From Geodermatophilus ruber (GTDB lineage Bacteria; Actinomycetota; Actinomycetes; Mycobacteriales; Geodermatophilaceae): DNA of 64,000 nt. How positions within the stretch are numbered: position 1 is the stretch's first letter; each line of letters begins with the position of its first letter. This document shows, in pieces, positions 46,578 through 54,288 of this stretch. A program made the position numbers and the translations under genes. Below the pieces are notes generated by a model. It did not search any database. It was not told where the DNA came from and saw only the letters and a list, made by a program, of their open reading frames with translations. Location of the stretch: NCBI RefSeq assembly GCF_900114385.1, contig NZ_FOSW01000008.1, forward strand, positions 179,674 to 243,673, read 5' to 3'.

Positions 46578-47140
46578 GGGGCCGGCTCCGCGGGCGGGGC
46601 GGGGTCCGGAGGCGGGGGCAGGGCCCCGGACGCCGAGGGGGCGGCCGCGTCCACCGGCGTGAAGCGCTCCACCAGCCACGGGGCGCCGCCGCCCTCGCGC
46701 ACGAGGAGGACGGCGTACTCCCCGGCGTCGGTCGGCACGAGCACGGTGGCGAGGTAGGCGCTGGAGTCGGGGCTCCCACGCGGCGGGCCGGTGACCGCCG
46801 ACGCCGGAACCTGCTGGGGGTCCGTGCCCTCGTAGGCGGCCGCGGCCGCCGGGGTGAGCAGCGGGGAGAGCGCGGTCCACCAGCTCTCGGGTTCGAGGTC
46901 GGGGCGGGTGAAGGCGCTCAGCGCCGTGACGGCGGTGTCGAGAGCGGCCTGGTCGGAGGAGGCGTCGTCGGTGGGGGCCGGCTCCGGGGCAGGCAGGTCC
47001 GCGTGGACGTCCCCGGGCGGCTCGGCCGTCGCCGCGGCCGACGTCGGGCTCGGCGCGCTGCGGACCGGGCTCCCGCCGCAGCCGGCGAGCAGGAGCATCA
47101 CCCCGACCCCGCCGGCAAGGCACCGCCCGGAGCTGGACAT
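46574..47140 (-). CDS. Lipoprotein of the secretion-like cluster (possible VirB8/TcpC-type)
   Basis: The 188-residue protein has a lipobox LLLAGC (Cys 20) after a short signal, a Pro/Ser/Thr/Asp linker and a compact domain from about residue 65 to 170 (ALDTAVTALSAFTRPDLEPESWWTAL, then LATVLVPTDAGEYAVLLVREGGGAPWLVERFTPVD). The domain's make-up resembles NTF2-like folds such as VirB8 and TcpC, but no clear signature was seen. ATG 47140 has GGGAGG seven bases upstream. It shares an operon with the two-domain hydrolase. Confidence 0.65.
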   Translation of the reverse strand: MSSSGRCLAGGVGVMLLLAGCGGSPVRSAPSPTSAAATAEPPGDVHADLPAPEPAPTDDASSDQAALDTAVTALSAFTRPDLEPESWWTALSPLLTPAAAAAYEGTDPQQVPASAVTGPPRGSPDSSAYLATVLVPTDAGEYAVLLVREGGGAPWLVERFTPVDAAAPSASGALPPPPDPAPPAEPAP

Positions 47141-47323
47141 GCCGTGGCCTCCCGATCGCCCGGCCGGACCCCCGCCATGCCGGTGCGCTCGTCGAGTACA
47201 GCCCGGGCGGTCACCGTCGCGGCACCCCCAAAGTCGGGCATTGCTGCCCCGACCCGTCTGCATTCACCGTGGAGCCGTACGGAACGGCGGGGGCGACAGC
47301 GCCCGCCCGGGGGAGGGATCACG

Positions 47324-47482
47324 GTGGTGCGCAACCACAGGACGGGCAGCAGCGCGCCGGTCACCCACCGGCCGCGCACGAACGCGCCCGCCGCTCCCGG
47401 GCAGCTGGTGCTCCAGCGCCTCCTGCTCCGGTCGCCGGCCGCGGTCGGCGCTTTCCCCGACCTCCGAGGACCAGACGGATGA
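47324..47482 (+). CDS. Small coupled ORF, first in the secretion-like operon
   Basis: A 52-codon ORF starts at GTG 47324 with GGGAGG seven bases upstream and ends in an ATGA overlap with the VirB2-like gene. It is rich in Arg, Pro and Ala (VVRNHRTGSSAPVTHRPRTN at the start) and has no membrane helix or recognised family. The good ribosome-binding site and coupling argue that it is translated. Whether it makes a stable protein or only feeds ribosomes to the next gene is unclear. The 183 bases to the divergent lipoprotein gene must hold both promoters. Confidence 0.5.
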   Translation: MVRNHRTGSSAPVTHRPRTNAPAAPGQLVLQRLLLRSPAAVGAFPDLRGPDG

Positions 47483-47751
47483 CTTCGCTCGCCGCATCGC
47501 AGCTCCTGGCCGTCGTCGACCCCGGCGAGGGCGTCGCCCCACCCGGTGCCGAGGGCATCGCGACGATCGTCCAGTGGGTGGCCTGGACCGTCCTCGCCGT
47601 CTGTGTCGTGGGCGTGCTCCTGGTCGGCGCCCGCATGGCACTGGCCCACCGGCGCGGCGAGGGCGCGGAGCACGCGCTGAGCCTCGCCTACGTCCTCGGG
47701 GGTGCGGTGCTCGTCGGGTCGGCATCCGGCCTGATCGCCGCCCTGGTCTGA
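47479..47751 (+). CDS. VirB2/TrbC-like small membrane protein
   Basis: The 90-residue protein has a short leader with no clear cleavage signal and two membrane helices (IVQWVAWTVLAVCVVGVLLVGA and LSLAYVLGGAVLVGSASGLIAALV) joined by a short charged loop RMALAHRRGEGAEH. That plan, together with its place before a VirB6-like gene, is typical of VirB2/TrbC pilin-like subunits. ATG 47479 is in an ATGA overlap with the preceding small ORF. Confidence 0.65.
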   Translation: MTSLAASQLLAVVDPGEGVAPPGAEGIATIVQWVAWTVLAVCVVGVLLVGARMALAHRRGEGAEHALSLAYVLGGAVLVGSASGLIAALV

Positions 47752-47802
47752 CCGAGGGCCGGGGAGCGCAGCCATGCACGACGAGATGCGGGGGAGGTCG
47801 AC

Positions 47803-49671
47803 GTGACCACCCCGGTGCCTGCGGAGCCCACCCCCACGCCCACCTCCGAGGTGACACCGACCCCGGCACCGACTCCGGAAGCGACGGCAACAGTGACGGC
47901 GACGCCCGAACCGCCCCCGCCGCCGACCTCGGACCCGCCGCGGACCTCGGACCCGCCGCCGACCTCGGACCCGCCGCCACCGCCGGTGTCGGAACCGCCG
48001 CCACCGCCGGTGTCGGAACCGCCGCCGCCGACCTCGGACCCGCCGCCCCCGCCGTCGCCGACCTCGGAACCGCCGCCACCGCCGGTGTCGGAACCGCCGC
48101 CACCCGCGTCGGACCCGCCGCCACCGCCGTCGCCGACCTCGGAGCCGCCGCCACCGCCGGTGTCGGAACCGCCGCCACCCGCGTCGGACCCGCCGCCACC
48201 GCCACCCACCTCGGAGGTCCTCCCGCAGGACGGGGTCCCGGAACTCACCCCCGAGGAGACCGCGCAGATCCTGCAGGACGACCGGATCGCCGCCGCGGCC
48301 CTCCCCGGCGGCTCCGGCCCCGACGACCCCGGCCCCGACGACCCCGGCGGCTCGGGCGGCCCCGACGACCAAGGCGGCCCCGACCTCGGCGGCCCCGACC
48401 TCGACGGCCCGATCACGGGCTCGGTCGACATCAGCGATCCCGACGTCCCGGACCTGGCCGAGGCGTTCCTCGACCCGGCGATCCCGGCTGCGGGCACCGG
48501 CGTGCTCGACAACAGTGAAGGAGGCAACCCCTTGGGCGATCTGGCGCGGGAGATCGTCGAGGCCGCCGGCGACGCACTGGCCGCCGTGGCGCGACTGTGG
48601 GCCGATCCGCCGTCCCCCGGGATCGGCACGGTCGGCCCCGACGGCGTCGCGACGCCGTCCGAGGCGGTGGGGCTGCTGACCGGCTCGCTGGCCTGGTACA
48701 CCGGCGCGATGGCCGTGGTGGCCGTGCTGATCGCCGCGGGCCGCATGGTGTGGCAGCAGCGCAGCCAGCCCCTCGCGGACCTGCTGCGCGGCCTGGGCAC
48801 GCTGGTGCTGGTCTCCGGCGCCGGCCTCACCGGCGTGATGCTGCTGGTCAGTGCGGCGGACGCGTTCTCGGTCTGGATCCTCGAGCGGGCCACCGGTGAT
48901 GTCGAGGGCGGCCTGACCGAGCTGCTCGCCCTGCAGCAGAGCGACGACATGTCCGTCGTCCTGACGATCCTGCTGGGCGCGACGGTCCTGGTGGGCGCCG
49001 TCCTGCAGGTGGTCCTGCTGGTAGCCCGCGGGGTGGTGCTCGTCGTCCTGGCCGGGGTGCTGCCGCTGACGGCGTCGGCGACGAACACCGACACGGGCCG
49101 GGCGGTCTTCGTCCGCACCCTCACCTGGCTCGTGGCCTTCGCGCTGTACCAGCCGGCCGCCGCGCTGGTCTACGCCACCGCCTTCCTCCTCGCGCCGGCA
49201 CCCGCCGACGCGCCCCTGGTGGCGGCGCTGAGCGGGGTCACGTTCCTGGGCCTGGCCATCGCCGCACTGCCGGTCCTGCTGCGGGTGCTGCGGCCCGCCG
49301 TGCGGACCGCCGCCTCCGCCGGCCGGATGCGCGTGGTCACCGGCGGCCTGCCGACCGGTGCCCGCGCCGTGGTGCCCGTGACGGTCGCCCCCGGTGGCGC
49401 GACCTCCGGCTCCGGTGGCGCCTCGCCGATCCGCGTCCCGTCGGCACGGGCTGCCGGCTCCCGGCCGGCGGCGGTGGTGTTCGTTCGCAACACCGCCCAG
49501 CCGGGCGCCGTCCTCCCGGGGATCGACCCCGACACCCTGCTCGAGGCCGGGACGGTCCCGGTGACCGGTCCCGTCCAGGACGGCCGCCGGCTGCGCGTCG
49601 CCGCTCCCCGGCCGGCCGCCGACGACCGCGCCCTCCCCACCCCGCGCACCGACGGAGAGGACCTCTCGTGA
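47803..49671 (+). CDS. Proline-rich VirB6/TrbL-like polytopic membrane protein
   Basis: The 622-residue protein has a long N-terminal Pro/Ser/Thr region (residues about 8-140) made of PPPPP blocks. A Gly/Asp/Pro region follows (about 160-215), then at least six helices between residues 290 and 510 (for example WYTGAMAVVAVLIAAGRMVW, TILLGATVLVGAVLQVVLLVA, GVVLVVLAGVLPLTASAT). The last 110 residues are soluble. The helical core fits VirB6/TrbL-like channel proteins of actinobacterial conjugation-type systems. GTG start with GGGGAGG five bases upstream; stop overlaps the next GTG by four bases. Confidence 0.75.
   Translation: MTTPVPAEPTPTPTSEVTPTPAPTPEATATVTATPEPPPPPTSDPPRTSDPPPTSDPPPPPVSEPPPPPVSEPPPPTSDPPPPPSPTSEPPPPPVSEPPPPASDPPPPPSPTSEPPPPPVSEPPPPASDPPPPPPTSEVLPQDGVPELTPEETAQILQDDRIAAAALPGGSGPDDPGPDDPGGSGGPDDQGGPDLGGPDLDGPITGSVDISDPDVPDLAEAFLDPAIPAAGTGVLDNSEGGNPLGDLAREIVEAAGDALAAVARLWADPPSPGIGTVGPDGVATPSEAVGLLTGSLAWYTGAMAVVAVLIAAGRMVWQQRSQPLADLLRGLGTLVLVSGAGLTGVMLLVSAADAFSVWILERATGDVEGGLTELLALQQSDDMSVVLTILLGATVLVGAVLQVVLLVARGVVLVVLAGVLPLTASATNTDTGRAVFVRTLTWLVAFALYQPAAALVYATAFLLAPAPADAPLVAALSGVTFLGLAIAALPVLLRVLRPAVRTAASAGRMRVVTGGLPTGARAVVPVTVAPGGATSGSGGASPIRVPSARAAGSRPAAVVFVRNTAQPGAVLPGIDPDTLLEAGTVPVTGPVQDGRRLRVAAPRPAADDRALPTPRTDGEDLS
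48051..48200 (+). repeat. Two 75-bp tandem repeats encoding 25-residue proline-rich units
   Basis: Copies at 48051-48125 and 48126-48200 differ by one base. Each encodes a 25-residue unit made of SPTSEPPPPPVSEP, PPPASDP and a PPPP block. They lie in a longer proline-rich stretch (about 47926-48212) of the VirB6-like gene with shorter, less regular copies. Copy number may vary between strains. Confidence 0.9.
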
Positions 49672-51197
49672 GCGTCGCGCCCCCCACCGCCACCCCCCGG
49701 ACCTACGGGAACTGGCGCCGGCACGCCAGCGCGGGCCTCGGCAGCCTCGGCACGCTCGGCACCGGCCTGCTGCTGTTCGGCCTGATCGCGGTGATCGCCA
49801 CGCTCTCCCTGGCCGGCCTGATGTGGGCGCTGCTGCCGGCCGCGCTGCTCACCGCGCTGCTGACGCTGCTCGTCGTGCGCGACCGGCACCACCGCTCGGG
49901 GGTCCAGCGGCTCGCCAACCGCCTCGGGTGGTCCCGGGCCCGCCGGGGCGGGAAGCACCTCTACCGTTCCGGCCCGCTGGGTCAGACGCCGTGGGGCACC
50001 TTCCAGCTGCCCGGGCTGGCGGCCGGCTCGCGGCTCTCGGAGTGGCGGGACACCTACGGCCGCCGGTTCGCGCTGGTCACCGTCCCCACGACGCGGCACG
50101 CCACCGTCGTCCTCGTCAGCGAGCCCGACGGAGCCTCGCTGGTCGACGAGGACCAGGTCGACAACTGGGTGGCCCACTGGGGTGCCTGGCTGGCCTCCCT
50201 GGGCAACGAGCCGGGCCTGGTCGCGGCCTCGGTGACCGTGGAGACCGCGCCCGACTCCGGCAGCCTGCTGCGGCGGGAGGTCGACACCCACCTCGACCCG
50301 CGTGCCCCGTCGGTGGCGTTGGCGATGCTGCGCGAGGTCGTGGACACCTACCCCGCCGGCTCGGCCACGGTCACCGCGTACGTGTCGCTCACCTTCTCGG
50401 CGGCCGGTCGCAGCGGTGGCCGCAAGCGGGAGCTCGAGGACGTCGCCCGCGACCTCGGCACCCGGCTGCCCGGGCTCGCCGCCGGGCTGAACGCCACCGG
50501 CGCGGGCGCGGTGCGCCCGGCGACCGCGCAGGAGCTGTGCGAGGTGGTCCGGGTGGCCTACGACCCCTCGGTCGCCCGGGTCTTCGACGAGGCACGCGCG
50601 GCCGGGGACGAGCCGCAGCTGACCTGGGCGGACGTCGGCCCGACGGCTGCGCAGGCCGGGTGGGGCTGGTACCGGCACGACGGCGCGGTCTCCGTGACCT
50701 GGTCGATGACCGAGGCGCCGCGGGGCGAGGTCTACTCGTCGGTGCTCGCCGACCTGGTGGCGCCGCACCCCGACATCGACCGCAAGCGGGTGACCCTGCT
50801 GTACCGGCCGCTCGACGCCGGCCGGGCCGCCCGCATCGTGGAGCAGGACAAGCGCACCGCCGACTTCCGCGCCTCCTCCTCGTCCCGGCCCAGCGCCCGG
50901 GTCCTGCAGGAGCAGCGGGCCGCGGCGCTCACCGCCGAGGAGGAGGCCCGCGGCGCCGGGCTGGTCGACTTCGGGCTGCTGGTGACCGCCACCGTGGCCG
51001 ACGCCGACATGCTCGACGACCCCCGCGCCGCGCTGGACGCGGCCCGCGCCGCCGTCGACAGCCTGTCGGCGACCGCCCGCACCCAGCTGCGCCCGGTCTA
51101 CGGCTCACAGGACTCCGCCTTCGCCGCGGCGCTGCCGCTGGGCATCGTGCCCTCGGCCCACCTGACCGTCCCCACCGAGTTCCGGGAGGCGCTGTGA
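49668..51197 (+). CDS. SCO6880-like protein (PrgI/VirB3-like head plus VirB4 N-terminal-like domain)
   Basis: The 509-residue protein begins with a soluble lead (TPRTYGNWRRHASAGLGSLG), two membrane helices (about residues 35-68) as in PrgI/VirB3, and then a large soluble domain. LIGRLGWSRARRGGKHLYRSG-like and TYGRRFALVTVPTTRHATVVLV segments and the late QEQRAAALTAEEEARGAGLVDF are typical of the SCO6880 family of actinobacterial conjugation-type clusters, as I recall it. There is no Walker motif. The ATPase follows in the next gene, coupled by four bases. Confidence 0.75.
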   Translation: MSVAPPTATPRTYGNWRRHASAGLGSLGTLGTGLLLFGLIAVIATLSLAGLMWALLPAALLTALLTLLVVRDRHHRSGVQRLANRLGWSRARRGGKHLYRSGPLGQTPWGTFQLPGLAAGSRLSEWRDTYGRRFALVTVPTTRHATVVLVSEPDGASLVDEDQVDNWVAHWGAWLASLGNEPGLVAASVTVETAPDSGSLLRREVDTHLDPRAPSVALAMLREVVDTYPAGSATVTAYVSLTFSAAGRSGGRKRELEDVARDLGTRLPGLAAGLNATGAGAVRPATAQELCEVVRVAYDPSVARVFDEARAAGDEPQLTWADVGPTAAQAGWGWYRHDGAVSVTWSMTEAPRGEVYSSVLADLVAPHPDIDRKRVTLLYRPLDAGRAARIVEQDKRTADFRASSSSRPSARVLQEQRAAALTAEEEARGAGLVDFGLLVTATVADADMLDDPRAALDAARAAVDSLSATARTQLRPVYGSQDSAFAAALPLGIVPSAHLTVPTEFREAL

Positions 51198-52726
51198 AGC
51201 ACCGGCGGGGGAGCCGCCCGGCGGCGGTCCCGGAGCCCGGCCCCCGCGGCTGGCCGGGCCGCGGCCGCGGCTCGTCGACCTACGTACAGGCACCCGACCA
51301 GTGGCGGGCCACCACGGTGCAGGCCTGCGGGCTGTGGCCGTTCGCCGTCGGCACCGGGACGCCGATGACCGGGGTGCCGCTGGGCCGCAACCTGCTGTCG
51401 GGCGCCACGCTGTGCTGCGACCCGATCAGCTGGTTCCAGCGGGCCAACCTGATCAGCAACCCGTCGGCGTTCGTGCTCGGCAAGCCCGGCCTGGGCAAGT
51501 CCACGGTGGTCCGCCGGATGGCCCTCGGCCTGGCCGGCTACGGCGTCATGCCCCTGGTCCTGGGCGACCTCAAGCCCGACTACGTCGACCTCGTGGAGGC
51601 CATCGGCGGGCAGGTGATCCGCCTCGGCCGCGGCCGCGGGTACCTCAACGTCCTGGACCCCGGCGAGGCGGTGGCCGCGGCGGCCCGGCTGACCGGTGAC
51701 GCCCGCAGCCAGGTCCTGGCCGATGCGCACGGACGGCGGCACGCCATCGTGGCCGCGCTGATCACCGTCATGCGGAGCGCCCCGCCCACCGACCGCGAGG
51801 AGACCGTCCTCGACCGGGCGCTGCGCGTCCTCGACGACACTCACGAGGCGGCCCGCCGCGGTGCACCCACGTTGCACGACCTGCTGGCGGTGCTGCGGGC
51901 CGCGCCGGAGGACGTCCGCGCCGCCGCGCTCGACCGGGGGGACCGCACCCGCTACGACGACGTCACCGAGGACCTCGAGGCCACGCTCATCGGCCTGACC
52001 GGCGGCGGGCGGCTCGGGCGGATCTTCGCCGAGCCGACCACCACCCCGATGCGCCGCGACCGGCCCGTGGTGTTCGACGTGTCCAGCATCGACGACGCCC
52101 AGACCGACCTGCAGGCCGCGGTGCTGCTGGCCTGCTGGTCCGCCGGGTTCGGCGCGATCAGCGTCGGGCACGCCCTCGCCGACGCCGGCCTGGAGCCGCG
52201 CCGGCACTACTTCGTCGTGCTGGACGAGCTGTGGCGCGCGCTGCGGGCCGGGCGGGGCATGGTCGACCGGGTCGACGCCCTCACCCGGCTCAACCGGCAG
52301 CGCGGCGTCGGCATGGCGATGGTCAGCCACACCATGAGCGACCTCCTGGCCCTGCCCAGCGAGGAGGACCGGATGAAGGCCCGCGGGTTCGTGGAGCGCT
52401 CCGGGATGGTGATCTGCGGCGGGCTGCCCTCCGCGGAGATGCCGATGCTCACCTCCGCCGTCCCGCTGACCCGGGCCGAGCAGGACCTCCTCGTCGGCTG
52501 GCAGGACCCGCCGGCCTGGAATCCCGGCGTCGGTGCGGAGGCCGAGCCCCCGGGCCGGGGCCACTTCCTCGTCAAGGTCGGCGGCCGTCCCGGGATCCCC
52601 GTGCACGTCGCCCTCACCGGTGTGGAGCGCGAGCTCAACGACACCAACAAGCTGTGGCACGAGCTGTCCCGCTCCGCCGACGACCTGCCCTCCCCGTCGG
52701 CCACGGAGGACCAGATCCGCGGCTGA
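51194..52726 (+). CDS. VirB4-like secretion ATPase
   Basis: The 510-residue protein has Walker A GKPGLGKST (residues 96-104), a following LGDLKPDYVDLVEA segment and Walker B VVLDELWRAL (from about 341). Later conserved parts are NRQRGVGMAMVSHTMSDLLAL and SGMVICGGLPSAEMPML. This is the C-terminal, ATPase half of VirB4/TraE-type proteins; the N-terminal half seems to be the preceding gene. It should power a type IV secretion-like channel. GTG start in a GTGA overlap. It is the last gene of the plus-strand operon and converges on the signal peptidase gene. Confidence 0.85.
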   Translation: MKHRRGSRPAAVPEPGPRGWPGRGRGSSTYVQAPDQWRATTVQACGLWPFAVGTGTPMTGVPLGRNLLSGATLCCDPISWFQRANLISNPSAFVLGKPGLGKSTVVRRMALGLAGYGVMPLVLGDLKPDYVDLVEAIGGQVIRLGRGRGYLNVLDPGEAVAAAARLTGDARSQVLADAHGRRHAIVAALITVMRSAPPTDREETVLDRALRVLDDTHEAARRGAPTLHDLLAVLRAAPEDVRAAALDRGDRTRYDDVTEDLEATLIGLTGGGRLGRIFAEPTTTPMRRDRPVVFDVSSIDDAQTDLQAAVLLACWSAGFGAISVGHALADAGLEPRRHYFVVLDELWRALRAGRGMVDRVDALTRLNRQRGVGMAMVSHTMSDLLALPSEEDRMKARGFVERSGMVICGGLPSAEMPMLTSAVPLTRAEQDLLVGWQDPPAWNPGVGAEAEPPGRGHFLVKVGGRPGIPVHVALTGVERELNDTNKLWHELSRSADDLPSPSATEDQIRG

Positions 52727-52761
52727 GCGGGCGAACCCGGTTCTGCGGGGGACGGGCGGGC

Positions 52762-53469
52762 TCAGCAGCCGGCGGATGGCGAGGGCAGCGGGCCCGGGTG
52801 GGGCCACACGCGGCCGGTGACCACGCCAACCATCTCCGAGGTGGGCACGGGGCCGAAGGCGCGGGAGTCCACCGACCCGTCCCGGTTGTCGCTGAGCAGG
52901 AACAGCGCGTCCGGGGGCACGGTGACCGGGCCGAACCAGACGCCATCCAGCAGGAGTGGGTCGATCGCCGGCTCGCACACGGGTGAACCGTTGACCACCA
53001 GGACGCCGTCCTCGATGCCGACCTGGTCGCCCCCGACCCCGACGGCCCGCTTGACCAGCATCCCGCCGTCCAGCGGGTGCTCCACGGCGACGATGTCGCC
53101 GCGGACGACCGGGCCGGAACCGTGGCGGACCAGCAGCAGGTCACCGGAGGTGACGGTCGGCGTCATGCTGTCCGAGTCCACCCGCATCGCCTGCACCGGC
53201 AGTAGCCCGGCCAGGGACCCGACGGCGAGGAGCGCCAGGGCCGCCGTCAGCCAGAGGCCCAGCCCGCGCAGCCGCTGCCACGCACGAGGCCGCCACGCAC
53301 GAGGCCGCCACGCAGGACGGCCGCGGCTCCCGGTGCGGAGGTCAGCGGGAGCCGCGGCGGCTCGGGGGGTGTCGTCGCCGGTCGGGCGCGGCCGCTGACG
53401 TGCACCGCCGCGGTCACCGGTGCGGGGGTCAGCGGTGACCGCGGCGGCAGTCGGGGAGGAGCGGTTCAC
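52762..53469 (-). CDS. Type I signal peptidase (S26)
   Basis: The 235-residue protein has a soluble N-terminal tail of about 70 residues, one membrane helix (LGLWLTAALALLAVGSLAGLL) and the S26 boxes: DSDSMTPTVTSGDLLLV with the catalytic Ser, GMLVKRAVGVGGDQV with the catalytic Lys, and LLSDNRDGSVDSRAFGPVP. It cleaves signal peptides outside the membrane. GTG 53469 overlaps the stop of the upstream membrane-protein gene. It lies beside the secretion-like cluster, convergently, and could serve that cluster's exported parts. Confidence 0.88.
   Translation of the reverse strand: MNRSSPTAAAVTADPRTGDRGGARQRPRPTGDDTPRAAAAPADLRTGSRGRPAWRPRAWRPRAWQRLRGLGLWLTAALALLAVGSLAGLLPVQAMRVDSDSMTPTVTSGDLLLVRHGSGPVVRGDIVAVEHPLDGGMLVKRAVGVGGDQVGIEDGVLVVNGSPVCEPAIDPLLLDGVWFGPVTVPPDALFLLSDNRDGSVDSRAFGPVPTSEMVGVVTGRVWPHPGPLPSPSAGC
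53278..53314 (-). repeat. Short 15-bp tandem repeat inside the signal peptidase gene
   Basis: CCACGCACGAGGCCG occurs twice in a row (53278-53307) followed by a partial third copy. On the coding strand it gives RPRAW repeats just before the membrane helix. In-frame expansion or loss here would change only the basic cytoplasmic tail. Confidence 0.8.
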
Positions 53470-54155
53470 CCGAGGACGCCGGTGAACCAGAGCCCCCAGG
53501 TGAGCGCGCCGAGGGCGAACAGCCCGTTGACGATGCGGCCGCGCCAGCCGGCCGGCGCGAGCGCGGTGAGCGCTGTGAGGGCCAGCAGCTCGGCGGTCAC
53601 CGTCGCGGTGCCGATGCCGTCGGGCCCGTGCCGGCCGGAGGCGGGCTGCTGGCCGTCCATGGCGAGCGGCCCCTCGGAGGAGATCGGCATGCCGGCGGAG
53701 AAATCGACACCGGTGACCGGGTCGATCTGCGTCTGACCGTCCCGGACGCCGCCGTGCCCGTGCCCGCCGGAGCCGTGGTCGGCCACTGCGAAGGCGTCGA
53801 GCAGGGACGTCATGTGGGCCACCAGATACAGCGCGAGCAGCGACACCGTGCCCAGGAGGGCCATGATGACCAGCTGCGGGCTCGGCCGGGAACCGGTCCA
53901 GGTGCCGATCGCCAGCCAGCCCGCCACACCGACCTGGGCCAGGGCGGTGAGGAGGAAGAACCCCACGGCCAGGTCCCCGGCCTCGAGGTGGTCCACCGCC
54001 GCGGCCACGTGCAGCACTCCGGCCGCGGCCAGCCCGAGGCCCGCGGCGGACTCCCACAGGCGGGTGACCCGGCGGGCGCGGGACGGCGCCGCGGACGTCA
54101 TGGGGGCCGGCGGGACCTCGAGGACGTCGCGTCGGTTCACGCTCGGCGTTTCCAT
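53466..54155 (-). CDS. Polytopic membrane protein with a His/Gly-rich loop
   Basis: The 229-residue protein has five hydrophobic helices (about residues 36-52, 62-84, 93-116, 184-200 and 205-225). Between the third and fourth lies a loop with DHGSGGHGHGG that could bind metal, followed by PVTGVDFSAGMPISSEGPLA. The family was not recognised. ATG 54155 has GGAG nine bases upstream. It is coupled by GTGA to the signal peptidase gene. Confidence 0.7.
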   Translation of the reverse strand: METPSVNRRDVLEVPPAPMTSAAPSRARRVTRLWESAAGLGLAAAGVLHVAAAVDHLEAGDLAVGFFLLTALAQVGVAGWLAIGTWTGSRPSPQLVIMALLGTVSLLALYLVAHMTSLLDAFAVADHGSGGHGHGGVRDGQTQIDPVTGVDFSAGMPISSEGPLAMDGQQPASGRHGPDGIGTATVTAELLALTALTALAPAGWRGRIVNGLFALGALTWGLWFTGVLG

Positions 54156-54236
54156 TCGAGAAGCTCCTCGCTGGCGCGCGATGGTTGCGGCACAGGAACT
54201 CTCCCGAGAACGCCTCGTCCGTTACAGCCGTGCTGT

Positions 54237-54254
54237 GGGGACCTCAAGATCCCC
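54237..54254 (-). terminator. Small inverted repeat after the histidine kinase gene
   Basis: GGGGACCTCAAGATCCCC forms a short imperfect stem in the 133-base gap between the end of the kinase gene and the next minus-strand gene. Its weak stem makes it a poor terminator candidate. Confidence 0.25.
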
Positions 54255-54288
54255 TGAAGAGGGGAGTCGATGAAGTCACGCTGCGTAG

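Noticed and set aside
48051..48200. Possible CRISPR-like repeats
   Set aside because: The copies are directly adjacent without spacers, in frame, and encode proline blocks of a membrane protein.
45546..52726. An integrative conjugative element
   Set aside because: No integrase, relaxase, coupling protein, replication gene, tRNA-associated direct repeat or marked base-composition change was seen around the cluster.
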